Shown here piece by piece: positions 8,189 through 16,712 of a stretch of 40,405 bases of DNA. Each line of letters starts with the position of its first letter. The first letter of the stretch is position 1. The position numbers and the translations under genes are program-made. A model generated the notes under the pieces. The model was not told the origin of the DNA, did not search any database, and was given only the letters and a program-made list of their open reading frames with translations. This DNA is from a virus: positions 1 through 40,405 of the IMG/VR virus record IMGVR_UViG_3300009151_004347. One strand, written 5' to 3'.

Positions 8189-11100
8189 ATGCATATTACA
8201 GAACTGGACTCCTTTAAACTAAGCGATGCTGTAAAGTTTCACAATCGTCTCAATCCCAAAATTTGGGGGCGAGACGAGCACTTGCTGCCGGAAGTGCGTG
8301 AAAAACTCATGGCCATTGCAGACAACTTTCGCGAATTTCTTGGCGTAGGCGACCTTGATGTTAAAGACATCACCATCTCAGGCTCAAATGCTGCTTATAG
8401 CTATACCCCACATTCCGACATTGATCTACACCTTGTGGTGGAGTTTCCTGCTGACGACGAAGTTTACCAGGAACTGTTCAATGCCAAAAAATATCAATAC
8501 AACGACGAACACAATCTAGCAATTGGCGGTGTGCCTGTAGAATTGTATGTGCAGAATGCTGCTGAGTCTCCAGTGAGTCAAGGTGAATATTCTATCTCAC
8601 GTGACGAATGGGTGCAGGTGCCACGCAGAAAACGAGCTCGAGTAGATGACACTTGTGTTCGAGCCAAAGTGGAAGATTTGGATGCCAGAATACATTCAGC
8701 AATTCGATCTGGCAATGCTGAAGCCATGGGCCGACTGTGGGATAAGATCAAGGCCATGCGTCAAAGTGGCCTAGACGAGCACGGTGAGTTTGGTTGCGAA
8801 AATATTGTGTTCAAAGTCCTGCGTAATAAAGGTTGTATCAAGGATCTGCGCACAGCCAGAACAGCCGCACAAGATCGCGAAATGAGCCTTAAAGAACAAG
8901 ACCATGCTCCGCAATTCCATTGGGGCTTTGCCGAAGGTGATGTAGATGAGGGCAACCTAGCAGACATGCGAGCTGCATTTGCTGCCGAAAAACCAAATGC
9001 TCAACAAAAAGTATATCGCTCACCTGAAGAATATGCTCAAGCCATCAAATCCAAGCAACAGTTTGATCCCGAAGAACTAAAGAAAATACAACGCATACCC
9101 AGTGCATGGCCTAGAAGTGTGAAAGAAGGACATCAAGGCCAACCCTACAGTTCAGAAGATGGTGTGGCGCCTACCACGCAAATGTTCCTGAATGAAGATG
9201 ACACCCAAAGCATGGTACAGGAATTCATTCAGCACACTGCCGAACGTTTAGGCATTGAACACATGCCCGAAATTCAACTGCATGACGACGATGAGTGGAG
9301 TGAACAAAATCATTCATTTGGCATGTATGTGCCGGAACTGCATGTGTTGCATGTGAACCTGCGCAATCGCCACATCATGGATATCCTGCGCACCACAGCA
9401 CATGAACTGGCACACTGCCGCCAACACGAAATAGAAAAACTAGGTCCCGATGCAGGTGAAACAGGTTCGCCTGCAGAAAATGAAGCACATGCTGTGGCAG
9501 GTATCATCATGCGGGACTTTGCTGATGCGCATCCAGACTTGTTTGGCCATGCAGCTATTGCTGAATCATCGGGATACATTCCTACCTGGGCTGAACGTGA
9601 CGATCCGCGATTTGAAATGGCACTGAGTGTGGATGTGCATCCGGGACAAACAGGTCGAGAAGCCAACAAGATGCGACTGGAGACTGATGCACAAGGACAT
9701 CCACAACTGCTGCGAGCAGATGGCCGAGTAAAGTTGGCAGAAAGTCTAGCACAAGAATTTGAACTGTTTGAAGAACAAGACCTGTTTGAAATAAACATGG
9801 GCAGCAAAAACCTGCGCAGGGAAGCTGCCCGAACAGGTGCCATTGCTGGCATGGAATTTGAAATGATTGTGCCCGGCATCAAGTCAGACGATCCTGAACA
9901 AGAACCTGACTATGATCAAGATCAACGCTGCCGTAGTATTGATGATGCTGTGCAATTTTTCCACGACGGTGACTACAACGGCCGCAGAGATGTTGAACGC
10001 CTGCGTGAGCGAATGCAGAATGATTTCCTAGAGTGGCGTGATGATAAACTTGGCAATGATTGGAGCAGTGAAAGCGAAGATTACATTCGTGACTGGCTTC
10101 GGAACAATGTAAACGATGATGAATGGAATCCTAACGAGTTAACTGGAGATGAACGAAACGAAGCATTTGATGAATTTGCAGCCAATGTAGACGCTGATCC
10201 TTCAAGTGATTATTATCAACAGGCCTTTGAAGAATGGCGGGAAGAATTTCAAGACAATTATGACGAAAGCGACTGGTTAGACGCCGAAGATCTTGACCGC
10301 ATGAGTGGTGTTGAAAATGCCTACGAGATTTCTTGGCCTTATTGGACTGACATGAACAGCGGCGAGGTTGATGCAGATCAAGTGGCAGATGAATTCAGCC
10401 AGGCCGTGGGCCGTGAAGTCAGAGTCAACACAAGATACCATCAGTCGGGCGACAGACCCGGACCTAACAATCAGTTTTATATAGTAGAACCAGATGGCAG
10501 TTTGGAAGGCGACAATGACGGCGACGAAGGCTTGGAGTTTGTGAGCCCGCCTATGCCCATTGACGAGCTCTTGAAAGATTTGAATGCTGTGAAAACCTGG
10601 GCTGGACGCATGGGTGTTTATACCAATCAGTCTACTGGCCTGCACATAAACATATCTGTACCCGATTACAGCCTGGATCGGTTGGACTTTGTGAAACTGG
10701 CTCTGTTGTTAGGCGACGAGTATGTGCTCAAACAATTTGGGCGTAGCTCAAATACCTACGCCAAATCTGCTCTGGGCAAGGTGCGTGATCGTGTGCGACA
10801 ACGACCTGAAGAAGCACAGCAGTTGTTGGACAAGATGAAAGGCCAAATGGGTGAACTGGCTTCCAAAGCCATTCACGGAGGCTACACAGACAAGTACACA
10901 TCAATCAACACCAAGGACGGACACATTGAATTCCGTTCACCAGGCGGTGACTGGCTGGATGACAACTTTGACAAGATTGAAAACACCCTGTTGCGTTTCA
11001 CAGTGGCCATGAGTGCGGCACTCAACCCCGAAGCATACCGAGAAGAATACCAAAAGAAACTATACAAACTATTGACTCAAGACCAAAAAGGGTCAGACAC

Positions 11101-12589
11101 CATCAAATACTTTGCTGACTATGTGGCTGGCAAGATTCCCCGGGCAGCCTTGCGTAGTTTTGTGAAACAAGCACAACTGCAACGCAAAGAAAAACGTGGC
11201 AAAACAAGCGGTGAAAAGATGTGGTGGCGTGTTTCCAATCCTGGCAATAGTTATGCCAGTGTAGAAGTTGTTGCGTCAAGCAAAGAAGAAGCTATTGAAA
11301 AAGCCTTGGGCGATGATGGCTATCCGTCTTGGGCTAACACACGACAAAGCATTGTGGCCGAGCCTGTGCGTCCATACGAAGAAAAGCCTGCACAACAAGC
11401 AGAACCACAAGGCGGCAGACCCAACGACCCCAACGGTCGCTATGCCATTGTGCCACGCTCGGATCCGGCCTTGTATGGCAGTTTTACTGGCCCAGCACCT
11501 GACTATCAGTTTAGATTCAACATGGGCAATCCAGCAGAACAAGCACAAGGCAGATATGTTCTACAAGCCTGGGCTGCTAGAAATAATGTGGTTCCTGCTG
11601 ACTATATGGTGGTGGATACTGAACAATGGGATCAGCCTACAGATGCAGCATCAGGTGGCATCATTGACATTGAACCAGATGTGGCACAAGCCTTGCCAGG
11701 AAGCACAACAGACTTGGCACAACAACGAGCCACACCCGGCACATTCTCTGGTGCTTGGAAGGTGTTAGTCAACGGTGAAGAAGTCTACAGATTCTCAGGC
11801 GTGGGCAACAATCAATCAGATGCCAATAGAGTGGCTGCTCAATGGCTGCGCGACAATGGCCAGGGCGTGTCAGGCGAAGGCTTTGAAGTGTATCCTATCA
11901 TGACAGAAGGCCTAGCAGAGTCAGCCAGTGACTATGAACTGCATGACCGTCCCAAGTTGGATGGTGTGCTGGCCAAATGCTGTCGCATGGTAGTGCAGGG
12001 ACAACAGCGAGATCCTGAACGTTATGGACAAGTTGCGGCTTGTGTGATTGATCCTGACAACCGAATGATCTACGGCATCAACTTGCCTGCTCGAGATGGC
12101 ACACGCCGCCACGCTGAACGAGTGGCCATAGACAAGTATACAAAATCTATAGGTGAAATTCCTCAAGGGTCAATTGTTGTGACCACTTGCAGTCCCTGCA
12201 ACTCACCCATGGAGGAACGTCACGGAGAAAGCTGCAAAGACTTACTAAACTCAGTGGGCATCCACAAGGTGTATGCAGGTTATCAAGACCCCACACAGCA
12301 TGATGATTCGGACGCTGACTTCCGTGTGTATGTGACTGAAAATGATCAGCTATGGGGCGAGTGTCAGTTGTTTGCTCAAACATTCTTGGGCGTGGAAGAA
12401 CTGCCTGAAAACTTTGCCGATGGCAAGCATCCAGAAGACAAGGGCGATAGCAAAAGATATGGTGTGCCCACCAAAGCGTCCGTGAGCACCCTGCGTAAAG
12501 TGGCCAAACAAGGCGGTCGCAAAGGGCAGTTAGCTCACTGGGCCGCAAATATGAAGGCTGGGCGGGCTAAAGCCAAACGCAATAAATAA
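8189..12589 (+). CDS. Giant modular protein: NTase, peptidase, amidoligase, deaminase
   Basis: This 1466-residue protein has several enzyme-like modules. (1) Residues 60-130 hold a minimal nucleotidyltransferase motif, GS at 65-66 and DID at 77-79. (2) HELAH at 405-409 is a zinc metallopeptidase HExxH, with a later Glu-rich ENEAHA. (3) A YIPTWAE...VDVHPG module spans about 470-515. (4) A putative amidoligase spans about 550-960: GMEFEM at 554, GLHINI with His819, and HIEFRSPGG at 912. (5) A cytidine-deaminase-like domain has HAE at 1308-1310 and CSPC at 1334-1337, but its zinc motif is atypical. (6) The C-terminus is basic (1415-1466). The N-terminus MHITELD recalls T4 head-targeting starts, and LAE/VAE sites between modules could be prohead-protease cleavage points. 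I infer a head-packaged precursor whose enzymes enter the host with the DNA. Domain calls are by motif only. Confidence 0.75.
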   Translation: MHITELDSFKLSDAVKFHNRLNPKIWGRDEHLLPEVREKLMAIADNFREFLGVGDLDVKDITISGSNAAYSYTPHSDIDLHLVVEFPADDEVYQELFNAKKYQYNDEHNLAIGGVPVELYVQNAAESPVSQGEYSISRDEWVQVPRRKRARVDDTCVRAKVEDLDARIHSAIRSGNAEAMGRLWDKIKAMRQSGLDEHGEFGCENIVFKVLRNKGCIKDLRTARTAAQDREMSLKEQDHAPQFHWGFAEGDVDEGNLADMRAAFAAEKPNAQQKVYRSPEEYAQAIKSKQQFDPEELKKIQRIPSAWPRSVKEGHQGQPYSSEDGVAPTTQMFLNEDDTQSMVQEFIQHTAERLGIEHMPEIQLHDDDEWSEQNHSFGMYVPELHVLHVNLRNRHIMDILRTTAHELAHCRQHEIEKLGPDAGETGSPAENEAHAVAGIIMRDFADAHPDLFGHAAIAESSGYIPTWAERDDPRFEMALSVDVHPGQTGREANKMRLETDAQGHPQLLRADGRVKLAESLAQEFELFEEQDLFEINMGSKNLRREAARTGAIAGMEFEMIVPGIKSDDPEQEPDYDQDQRCRSIDDAVQFFHDGDYNGRRDVERLRERMQNDFLEWRDDKLGNDWSSESEDYIRDWLRNNVNDDEWNPNELTGDERNEAFDEFAANVDADPSSDYYQQAFEEWREEFQDNYDESDWLDAEDLDRMSGVENAYEISWPYWTDMNSGEVDADQVADEFSQAVGREVRVNTRYHQSGDRPGPNNQFYIVEPDGSLEGDNDGDEGLEFVSPPMPIDELLKDLNAVKTWAGRMGVYTNQSTGLHINISVPDYSLDRLDFVKLALLLGDEYVLKQFGRSSNTYAKSALGKVRDRVRQRPEEAQQLLDKMKGQMGELASKAIHGGYTDKYTSINTKDGHIEFRSPGGDWLDDNFDKIENTLLRFTVAMSAALNPEAYREEYQKKLYKLLTQDQKGSDTIKYFADYVAGKIPRAALRSFVKQAQLQRKEKRGKTSGEKMWWRVSNPGNSYASVEVVASSKEEAIEKALGDDGYPSWANTRQSIVAEPVRPYEEKPAQQAEPQGGRPNDPNGRYAIVPRSDPALYGSFTGPAPDYQFRFNMGNPAEQAQGRYVLQAWAARNNVVPADYMVVDTEQWDQPTDAASGGIIDIEPDVAQALPGSTTDLAQQRATPGTFSGAWKVLVNGEEVYRFSGVGNNQSDANRVAAQWLRDNGQGVSGEGFEVYPIMTEGLAESASDYELHDRPKLDGVLAKCCRMVVQGQQRDPERYGQVAACVIDPDNRMIYGINLPARDGTRRHAERVAIDKYTKSIGEIPQGSIVVTTCSPCNSPMEERHGESCKDLLNSVGIHKVYAGYQDPTQHDDSDADFRVYVTENDQLWGECQLFAQTFLGVEELPENFADGKHPEDKGDSKRYGVPTKASVSTLRKVAKQGGRKGQLAHWAANMKAGRAKAKRNK
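12583..12588 (+). promoter_or_regulatory. T4-type late promoter core TAAATA
   Basis: TAAATA is built from the last codons and stop of the preceding gene (AAT AAA TAA) and ends 7 bases before the ATG at 12596. No SD is present, again predicting a leaderless start. Confidence 0.5.
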
Positions 12590-12595
12590 ACTATC

Positions 12596-15418
12596 ATGAA
12601 CCTCAACGACCTATTTACTGAAGAAAAAGTGCGCTTGGACCCCAAGTGCTGGACCGGCAAAAAGATTGGCAATCCCAAGACCAAAATGAAGGGCGGCACC
12701 CGTGTGAACAACTGTGTGCCTGCTGAATCAGTTAATGAAATGGACAAATCACAAACTCCTCCAGGCCGTGATGGCAGCAACGATTCAGACGCCGGCAAAA
12801 AAGAATACACTGCCAAAATGATCACACCCAAAAAAGCAGCCAAGGATGGTGAAAAGATTCTAAACAAAGAGTTAAACAAGAAGCCGGGTGTGGCGGAAGG
12901 CTTGAATACAGGACCGCAAATCATTTACGCAACTGGTCCAAGAACTATGGGTGCTAATGATGTTGATTTAGTTTTCAAAGATTTACGCACAGGAAAGATT
13001 GTGGCTCATGTGGTTGGCAACAACAATTCATTACAAGAATTTGCTATTCCTGACGGTGGTGAAGACGGGGGTAATCTTCCCGAGAGACCTGCCACTTATG
13101 AAATTCGTATGAATAATTCAAAGGCTCCAACTTATGTAGCGTTCGGTGATCCAACCCAAGATTCAGAGCATAAAGTCTACAAGTTAGGTCCTAAGCAGCC
13201 CGGTGCACAAGCATACTATGGTATGGGTATAACTTTGGTTAGTAATCTAGATTGGTGGAGTTTCTTAGAAAAAATGCTGGGTGAAATCATGGCGGAAGAT
13301 GACGCTATTGAATCAGGACTTGTTGATAGAAAAGGTGACGGTGATCTTGTGTTTGTAAAACAGCAAGGTGTGGCGGAAGGCTCGCAGGAAATAAATTGGG
13401 TCAAGCCTAATTTTGATTTTGAATGGCACGAAGTTGAAGAACAATCCAGGATGAAACAAGTCCCGGTTGATGTCAGACAGTATTATCAAAAACATTTTCC
13501 TAACAAAGATGCATGGTTAAAAGCAGTTCAAAATGGTAAGGCAGTTGTGGTACCACCCGATCATAACTATGAGATAAGAAATGCTCCATTTGATAAAGCA
13601 TCTTTACAAAAAGCTCTAGCACCCACTGGTCACGAAGGTCCTATCGGTCCAGCAAAAGAAAAAAGAGTAAATGATTTGTTTGATAAAGGTCAAGTAGAAA
13701 TGCCTATCATACTAAAAACAAGTCAGGGACTGTGGCTAATAGGTGGCAAAACACGATTGGGCACTGCAAATTATGTTAAAGGATTACCTGCTAAAGTTTG
13801 GCTAATAGACGATAAGCAAGGTGTGGCGGAAGAATATGAACTAGCAGGTGTGGGTGTAGCATACGAACTGGGCCGTCGAGCATACAAAGAACGCAAGACG
13901 GCAAGAGACAATCCATACAGTGCCACAAGAGAAGCCCGTAAAAATGACGAATGGGCCAAAGGATTAGAACGCGGCCAACACGATGCAAATGATGCTAGAC
14001 ATTTCCGCAGTAGTGTAAGAGAACAAGGTGTAGCGGAAGGCAAAGTAGAACCACAAGTTGATCATCGTGGTGATGTTGATTTCAATGCTGATATAGAAGT
14101 GCTGGGTGTTGATTACAACACAGGAACTTGGAAAATAACCTACAACGGAAAACCATACACAGTAAAAGCTGATTATTTTTCTCGAGAAGATCTCAGCCGT
14201 TGGCAAATTCCCGACTATGATGTTGAGATCATCAATCGCAATGGCCAAAATATAATGAAGGTGATTGACTGGGACAACGAAGGTTCTAGCAAGACTGACC
14301 GTCAAATAAGAATGGTCAACACTATCATTGCTTATTTAGATACAGAAAATGCACAAGACATACAATACATGGCTTGGAAAGATCAAGAACTTGATAACGT
14401 AACTGCTCACGAGTTTTACAATGACATAAGAGATTTTTACCACAAAGATCAACAAAAAATAGACCAGACTGTACAATGGCTGTTGAAGAACATGACCAAT
14501 GATGAAGCTCGTGAAGGTCTTGCAGACTACATAAAAAATCCAGTAAATCCTATGGATTGGAACACAAAAGAGAATCTAAAGAACAATCGCACGTATATGT
14601 TATATGTGGCCTTCAGTTATTCACGCGAAGGCAACACTGAAATGACACCGGGCATGAACTTGCCAAAGATTCAGTTGAATGATCCTGATGACGAAGATGA
14701 ACTCCAGTATCAGTTAGATGCCTTGTTTAAAAAGGTAGAATTTAAATTTGATGCTTTTGAAAACAAAATAATTGAACTAAGTAAAAAATTCTCGCTTCCC
14801 AATCCAGACTTGGGTTCTGGCATGGGTGCTCGTGAAATGTTTTGGGAACTAATCTGTCATACAGCGTGGCCTAAAGAATACAAGTATATTCGAAACGCAG
14901 CAACAAATATTTTGAACTTTAAAGCTGCTGTTGACAAGTATGCTAAATCGTTTAACAGTTCGTTGATAAAGATTGGCCTGCCTGGCATTAGTGAATATGC
15001 CATATGGTACGGTGTGTTGAGTGACGATCTAACAGAACAACAAGTAAACTACTTTGCAACCCCAGAAGGATTTGCCAATGTTGCCAATGGTAAGATTGAT
15101 GTGTCAAAAATGATCAACGACAACATGCAACGAAAAAGTTTGGAAGAAAAATTAGGCGACAACCGTCCCAAGCTAGGCACCAAGCGTGATGCAGGTAAGA
15201 GTGTTCGCAAATGGCGCAAGGCTCGTGGACTGGACGAAACTGGTGTGGCGGAAGGCAATAAAAAGCCTGAACAACCCGAAGCCGACTACGGCGATGACTA
15301 TCAAGACATGGTTGCCAGAGTAAAGAAACTGGCTGGACTGGGTCCGTTAAAAACTGTGTATGACCCTACCAAGCGTGTGTATCGCAACATGCCCACAGCA
15401 GTTCAACCTAAAAAATGA
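12596..15418 (+). CDS. GVAEG-repeat polyprotein, probably head-processed
   Basis: This 940-residue protein is divided by five GVAE sites (Glu at 101, 261, 412, 481 and 886), usually followed by Gly. T4 prohead protease gp21 cuts after (I/L)xE, so VAE|G is a plausible site. The N-terminus MNLNDLFTEE resembles T4 capsid-targeting sequences. Modules: 1-101 has a Cys-pair LDPKCWTGKK...VNNCVP segment; 102-261 is beta-rich and unknown; 262-412 ends with a ParB/Srx-like stretch, GGKTRLGTANYVKG; 413-481 has a short helical A..G..A...NPY pattern; 482-886 is large and unknown, rich in acidic and aromatic residues; 887-940 is a basic tail. It overlaps the next gene by ATGA. I infer a precursor packaged in the head and cut into separate peptides. 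Processing is inferred, not shown. Confidence 0.75.
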   Translation: MNLNDLFTEEKVRLDPKCWTGKKIGNPKTKMKGGTRVNNCVPAESVNEMDKSQTPPGRDGSNDSDAGKKEYTAKMITPKKAAKDGEKILNKELNKKPGVAEGLNTGPQIIYATGPRTMGANDVDLVFKDLRTGKIVAHVVGNNNSLQEFAIPDGGEDGGNLPERPATYEIRMNNSKAPTYVAFGDPTQDSEHKVYKLGPKQPGAQAYYGMGITLVSNLDWWSFLEKMLGEIMAEDDAIESGLVDRKGDGDLVFVKQQGVAEGSQEINWVKPNFDFEWHEVEEQSRMKQVPVDVRQYYQKHFPNKDAWLKAVQNGKAVVVPPDHNYEIRNAPFDKASLQKALAPTGHEGPIGPAKEKRVNDLFDKGQVEMPIILKTSQGLWLIGGKTRLGTANYVKGLPAKVWLIDDKQGVAEEYELAGVGVAYELGRRAYKERKTARDNPYSATREARKNDEWAKGLERGQHDANDARHFRSSVREQGVAEGKVEPQVDHRGDVDFNADIEVLGVDYNTGTWKITYNGKPYTVKADYFSREDLSRWQIPDYDVEIINRNGQNIMKVIDWDNEGSSKTDRQIRMVNTIIAYLDTENAQDIQYMAWKDQELDNVTAHEFYNDIRDFYHKDQQKIDQTVQWLLKNMTNDEAREGLADYIKNPVNPMDWNTKENLKNNRTYMLYVAFSYSREGNTEMTPGMNLPKIQLNDPDDEDELQYQLDALFKKVEFKFDAFENKIIELSKKFSLPNPDLGSGMGAREMFWELICHTAWPKEYKYIRNAATNILNFKAAVDKYAKSFNSSLIKIGLPGISEYAIWYGVLSDDLTEQQVNYFATPEGFANVANGKIDVSKMINDNMQRKSLEEKLGDNRPKLGTKRDAGKSVRKWRKARGLDETGVAEGNKKPEQPEADYGDDYQDMVARVKKLAGLGPLKTVYDPTKRVYRNMPTAVQPKK
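12881..12901 (+). repeat. GVAEG-coding repeat copy 1
   Basis: The core GGTGTGGCGGAAGGC encodes GVAEG with Glu at residue 101 of the polyprotein. The Ala codon GCG is used here as in every other copy. Confidence 0.8.
13361..13381 (+). repeat. GVAEG-coding repeat copy 2
   Basis: The core GGTGTGGCGGAAGGC is identical to copy 1 and is preceded by CAGCAA (QQ). Glu is residue 261. Confidence 0.8.
13814..13833 (+). repeat. GVAE-coding repeat copy 3
   Basis: AAGCAAGGTGTGGCGGAAGA encodes KQGVAEE; it matches copy 2 through the Glu codon and then diverges. Glu is residue 412. Confidence 0.75.
14021..14041 (+). repeat. GVAEG-coding repeat copy 4
   Basis: The core GGTGTAGCGGAAGGC differs from copy 1 by one synonymous base. 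Glu is residue 481. Confidence 0.75.
15236..15256 (+). repeat. GVAEG-coding repeat copy 5
   Basis: The core GGTGTGGCGGAAGGC is identical to copy 1. Glu is residue 886, near the basic C-terminal module. Confidence 0.8.
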
Positions 15419-16122
15419 GAGCTGAAGAGTTCTTGATCGAACAGTGGACTCGACGCACTGTCGACGATTACTTTGACAACAAAAAACAACCCAGCCTCTC
15501 TCGCAGTGATTTTTCAATTTCTCGTCCCCAGGACGGGTGTGTGTTGTTGAAGTTTAACACTATTCCTGATCTCACCAAAAGTTTTTTTCGCATGGCTGAA
15601 TACTACGAAGGGCACAGATACAGTGCTAGGCAACAGCATGTTGGCATGGCAGAATTTTTGGATACTTGGATAGACCGGCAAGGTAATGCAGACTATTTTA
15701 AATTTTGGGACGGATTTAACATAACGGATTCTGCATTTCGATCATGGCATCGTACAGTAGGCCAACTTAGTCAAGCAGAACAAACAGTAGTAGACGCTAT
15801 TGAGAAAGCTACAAAGGGCATGAAAAAATTCTGTGTGATAGGCGTTAGCGGTAATGATACTGCTACGGTACAACACGAAATGTTTCATGCTAAGTATTAC
15901 TTGGATCCAACTTTCAAACGAGAAGTGGATCAACTGTTTGACGAATGCCGCAGTGATCCTGTGATAAAAACCATGGCCAAAATACTGAAAAACAAATTAG
16001 ATTATCAAGCACATGTTGATGAAGAAGTTGCTGCATATTTGTATGCTGGATCGCAATTGAAACTGGTGTTTGGCGTTGATGCTAAATCCTTGGTTCAACG
16101 TTTTCAGGAGTTAGACAAATGA
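15415..16122 (+). CDS. HExxH metallopeptidase-like protein with head-targeting-like start
   Basis: This 235-residue protein has HEMFH at residues 154-158, the HExxH zinc site of metallopeptidases. A DEEVAAYL helix at 202-209 could supply the third zinc ligand (Glu203/204), as in gluzincins. The N-terminus MRAEEFLIEQ closely resembles T4 capsid-targeting sequences such as MKTYQEFIAE, with an ExE-like cleavage point near residue 9. It overlaps the polyprotein stop by ATGA and the next gene by TGAGAGC-type coupling. I infer a head-packaged protease acting either in maturation or in the infected host. No signal peptide is seen. Confidence 0.7.
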   Translation: MRAEEFLIEQWTRRTVDDYFDNKKQPSLSRSDFSISRPQDGCVLLKFNTIPDLTKSFFRMAEYYEGHRYSARQQHVGMAEFLDTWIDRQGNADYFKFWDGFNITDSAFRSWHRTVGQLSQAEQTVVDAIEKATKGMKKFCVIGVSGNDTATVQHEMFHAKYYLDPTFKREVDQLFDECRSDPVIKTMAKILKNKLDYQAHVDEEVAAYLYAGSQLKLVFGVDAKSLVQRFQELDK

Positions 16123-16697
16123 GAGCACAAGAATTTGTTAATGAAGATCTAACTCGTAGAGGATTCCTACGAGGGCTTGGTGCAGCGGCTGCGGCCGGCG
16201 CAACAGGTGGTGCACTGGCGCAAGCCCAGCCTGTTGATGCATCAAAAGAATTTCAAAATATGCGCCGAGATGATCCACGAGTTAGACATGCCCAAGATGT
16301 AAATGATCTTGCTAAAGTTATATATCAAAATATGGTGGCCGAGCGTGGACAACCAGCAGACCGTCGAGAACAAAACAAGTGGATACAAATAGCACACTTA
16401 AAAGCCGAAGCTCGGTTCGCACAATATAAACCTGGTGCGCAAACTGCTGCCAACCCAGCAGCTGGATTTCCAAGCCAGGGTAGCGAATACCGCAAAGCAC
16501 GTGACATTAATAATTTTGAAAGTGTAGCGGAAGAAGAGCAACTGGACGAGCTCACCTTTATGGGTTCACAATGCACCAAAGACTGTTCCGGACACCGTGC
16601 TGGATACAATTGGAGTGTTGCTCGAGGACGCAAAAGCGCAGCCTCCTGGTCAAACTCATTCAACAAAGGTGCTGAATTAGCAGCCACTGGTCATTGA
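16119..16697 (+). CDS. Protein with head-targeting and Tat-like N-terminus
   Basis: This 192-residue protein begins MRAQEFVNED, nearly the same as the upstream gene's start, followed at once by TRRGFLRGL and an Ala/Gly-rich hydrophobic stretch ending AQA at 34-36. That is a twin-arginine (Tat) signal layout, with RR at 13-14. Glu138 ends a SVAE site encoded with the same GTAGCGGAA codons as the polyprotein repeats. The C-terminal module has a CTKDCSGH cysteine motif and a SWSNSFNKGAELA tail seen in other phage proteins by my recollection. A head-packaged protein that could be exported by the host after injection is one reading; the hydrophobic stretch might instead be a membrane-active peptide. 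Confidence 0.65.
   Translation: MRAQEFVNEDLTRRGFLRGLGAAAAAGATGGALAQAQPVDASKEFQNMRRDDPRVRHAQDVNDLAKVIYQNMVAERGQPADRREQNKWIQIAHLKAEARFAQYKPGAQTAANPAAGFPSQGSEYRKARDINNFESVAEEEQLDELTFMGSQCTKDCSGHRAGYNWSVARGRKSAASWSNSFNKGAELAATGH
16518..16535 (+). repeat. SVAE-coding repeat copy 6
   Basis: GTAGCGGAAGAAG-type sequence shares the GTR-GCG-GAA codon run with the five polyprotein copies, although it lies in a different gene. Glu is residue 138. Confidence 0.55.
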
Positions 16698-16712
16698 CCC
16701 ATACATAAGTGC

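Noticed and set aside
9310-9882. 190-residue antisense ORF inside the 1466-residue gene
   Set aside because: It is Ser/Ala/Arg-rich shadow of a real gene, without SD or motif.
12881-15256. CRISPR-like or tandem repeat array from the GVAEG copies
   Set aside because: Copies are 15-20 bases, in frame in one protein and hundreds of bases apart with unrelated spacers.
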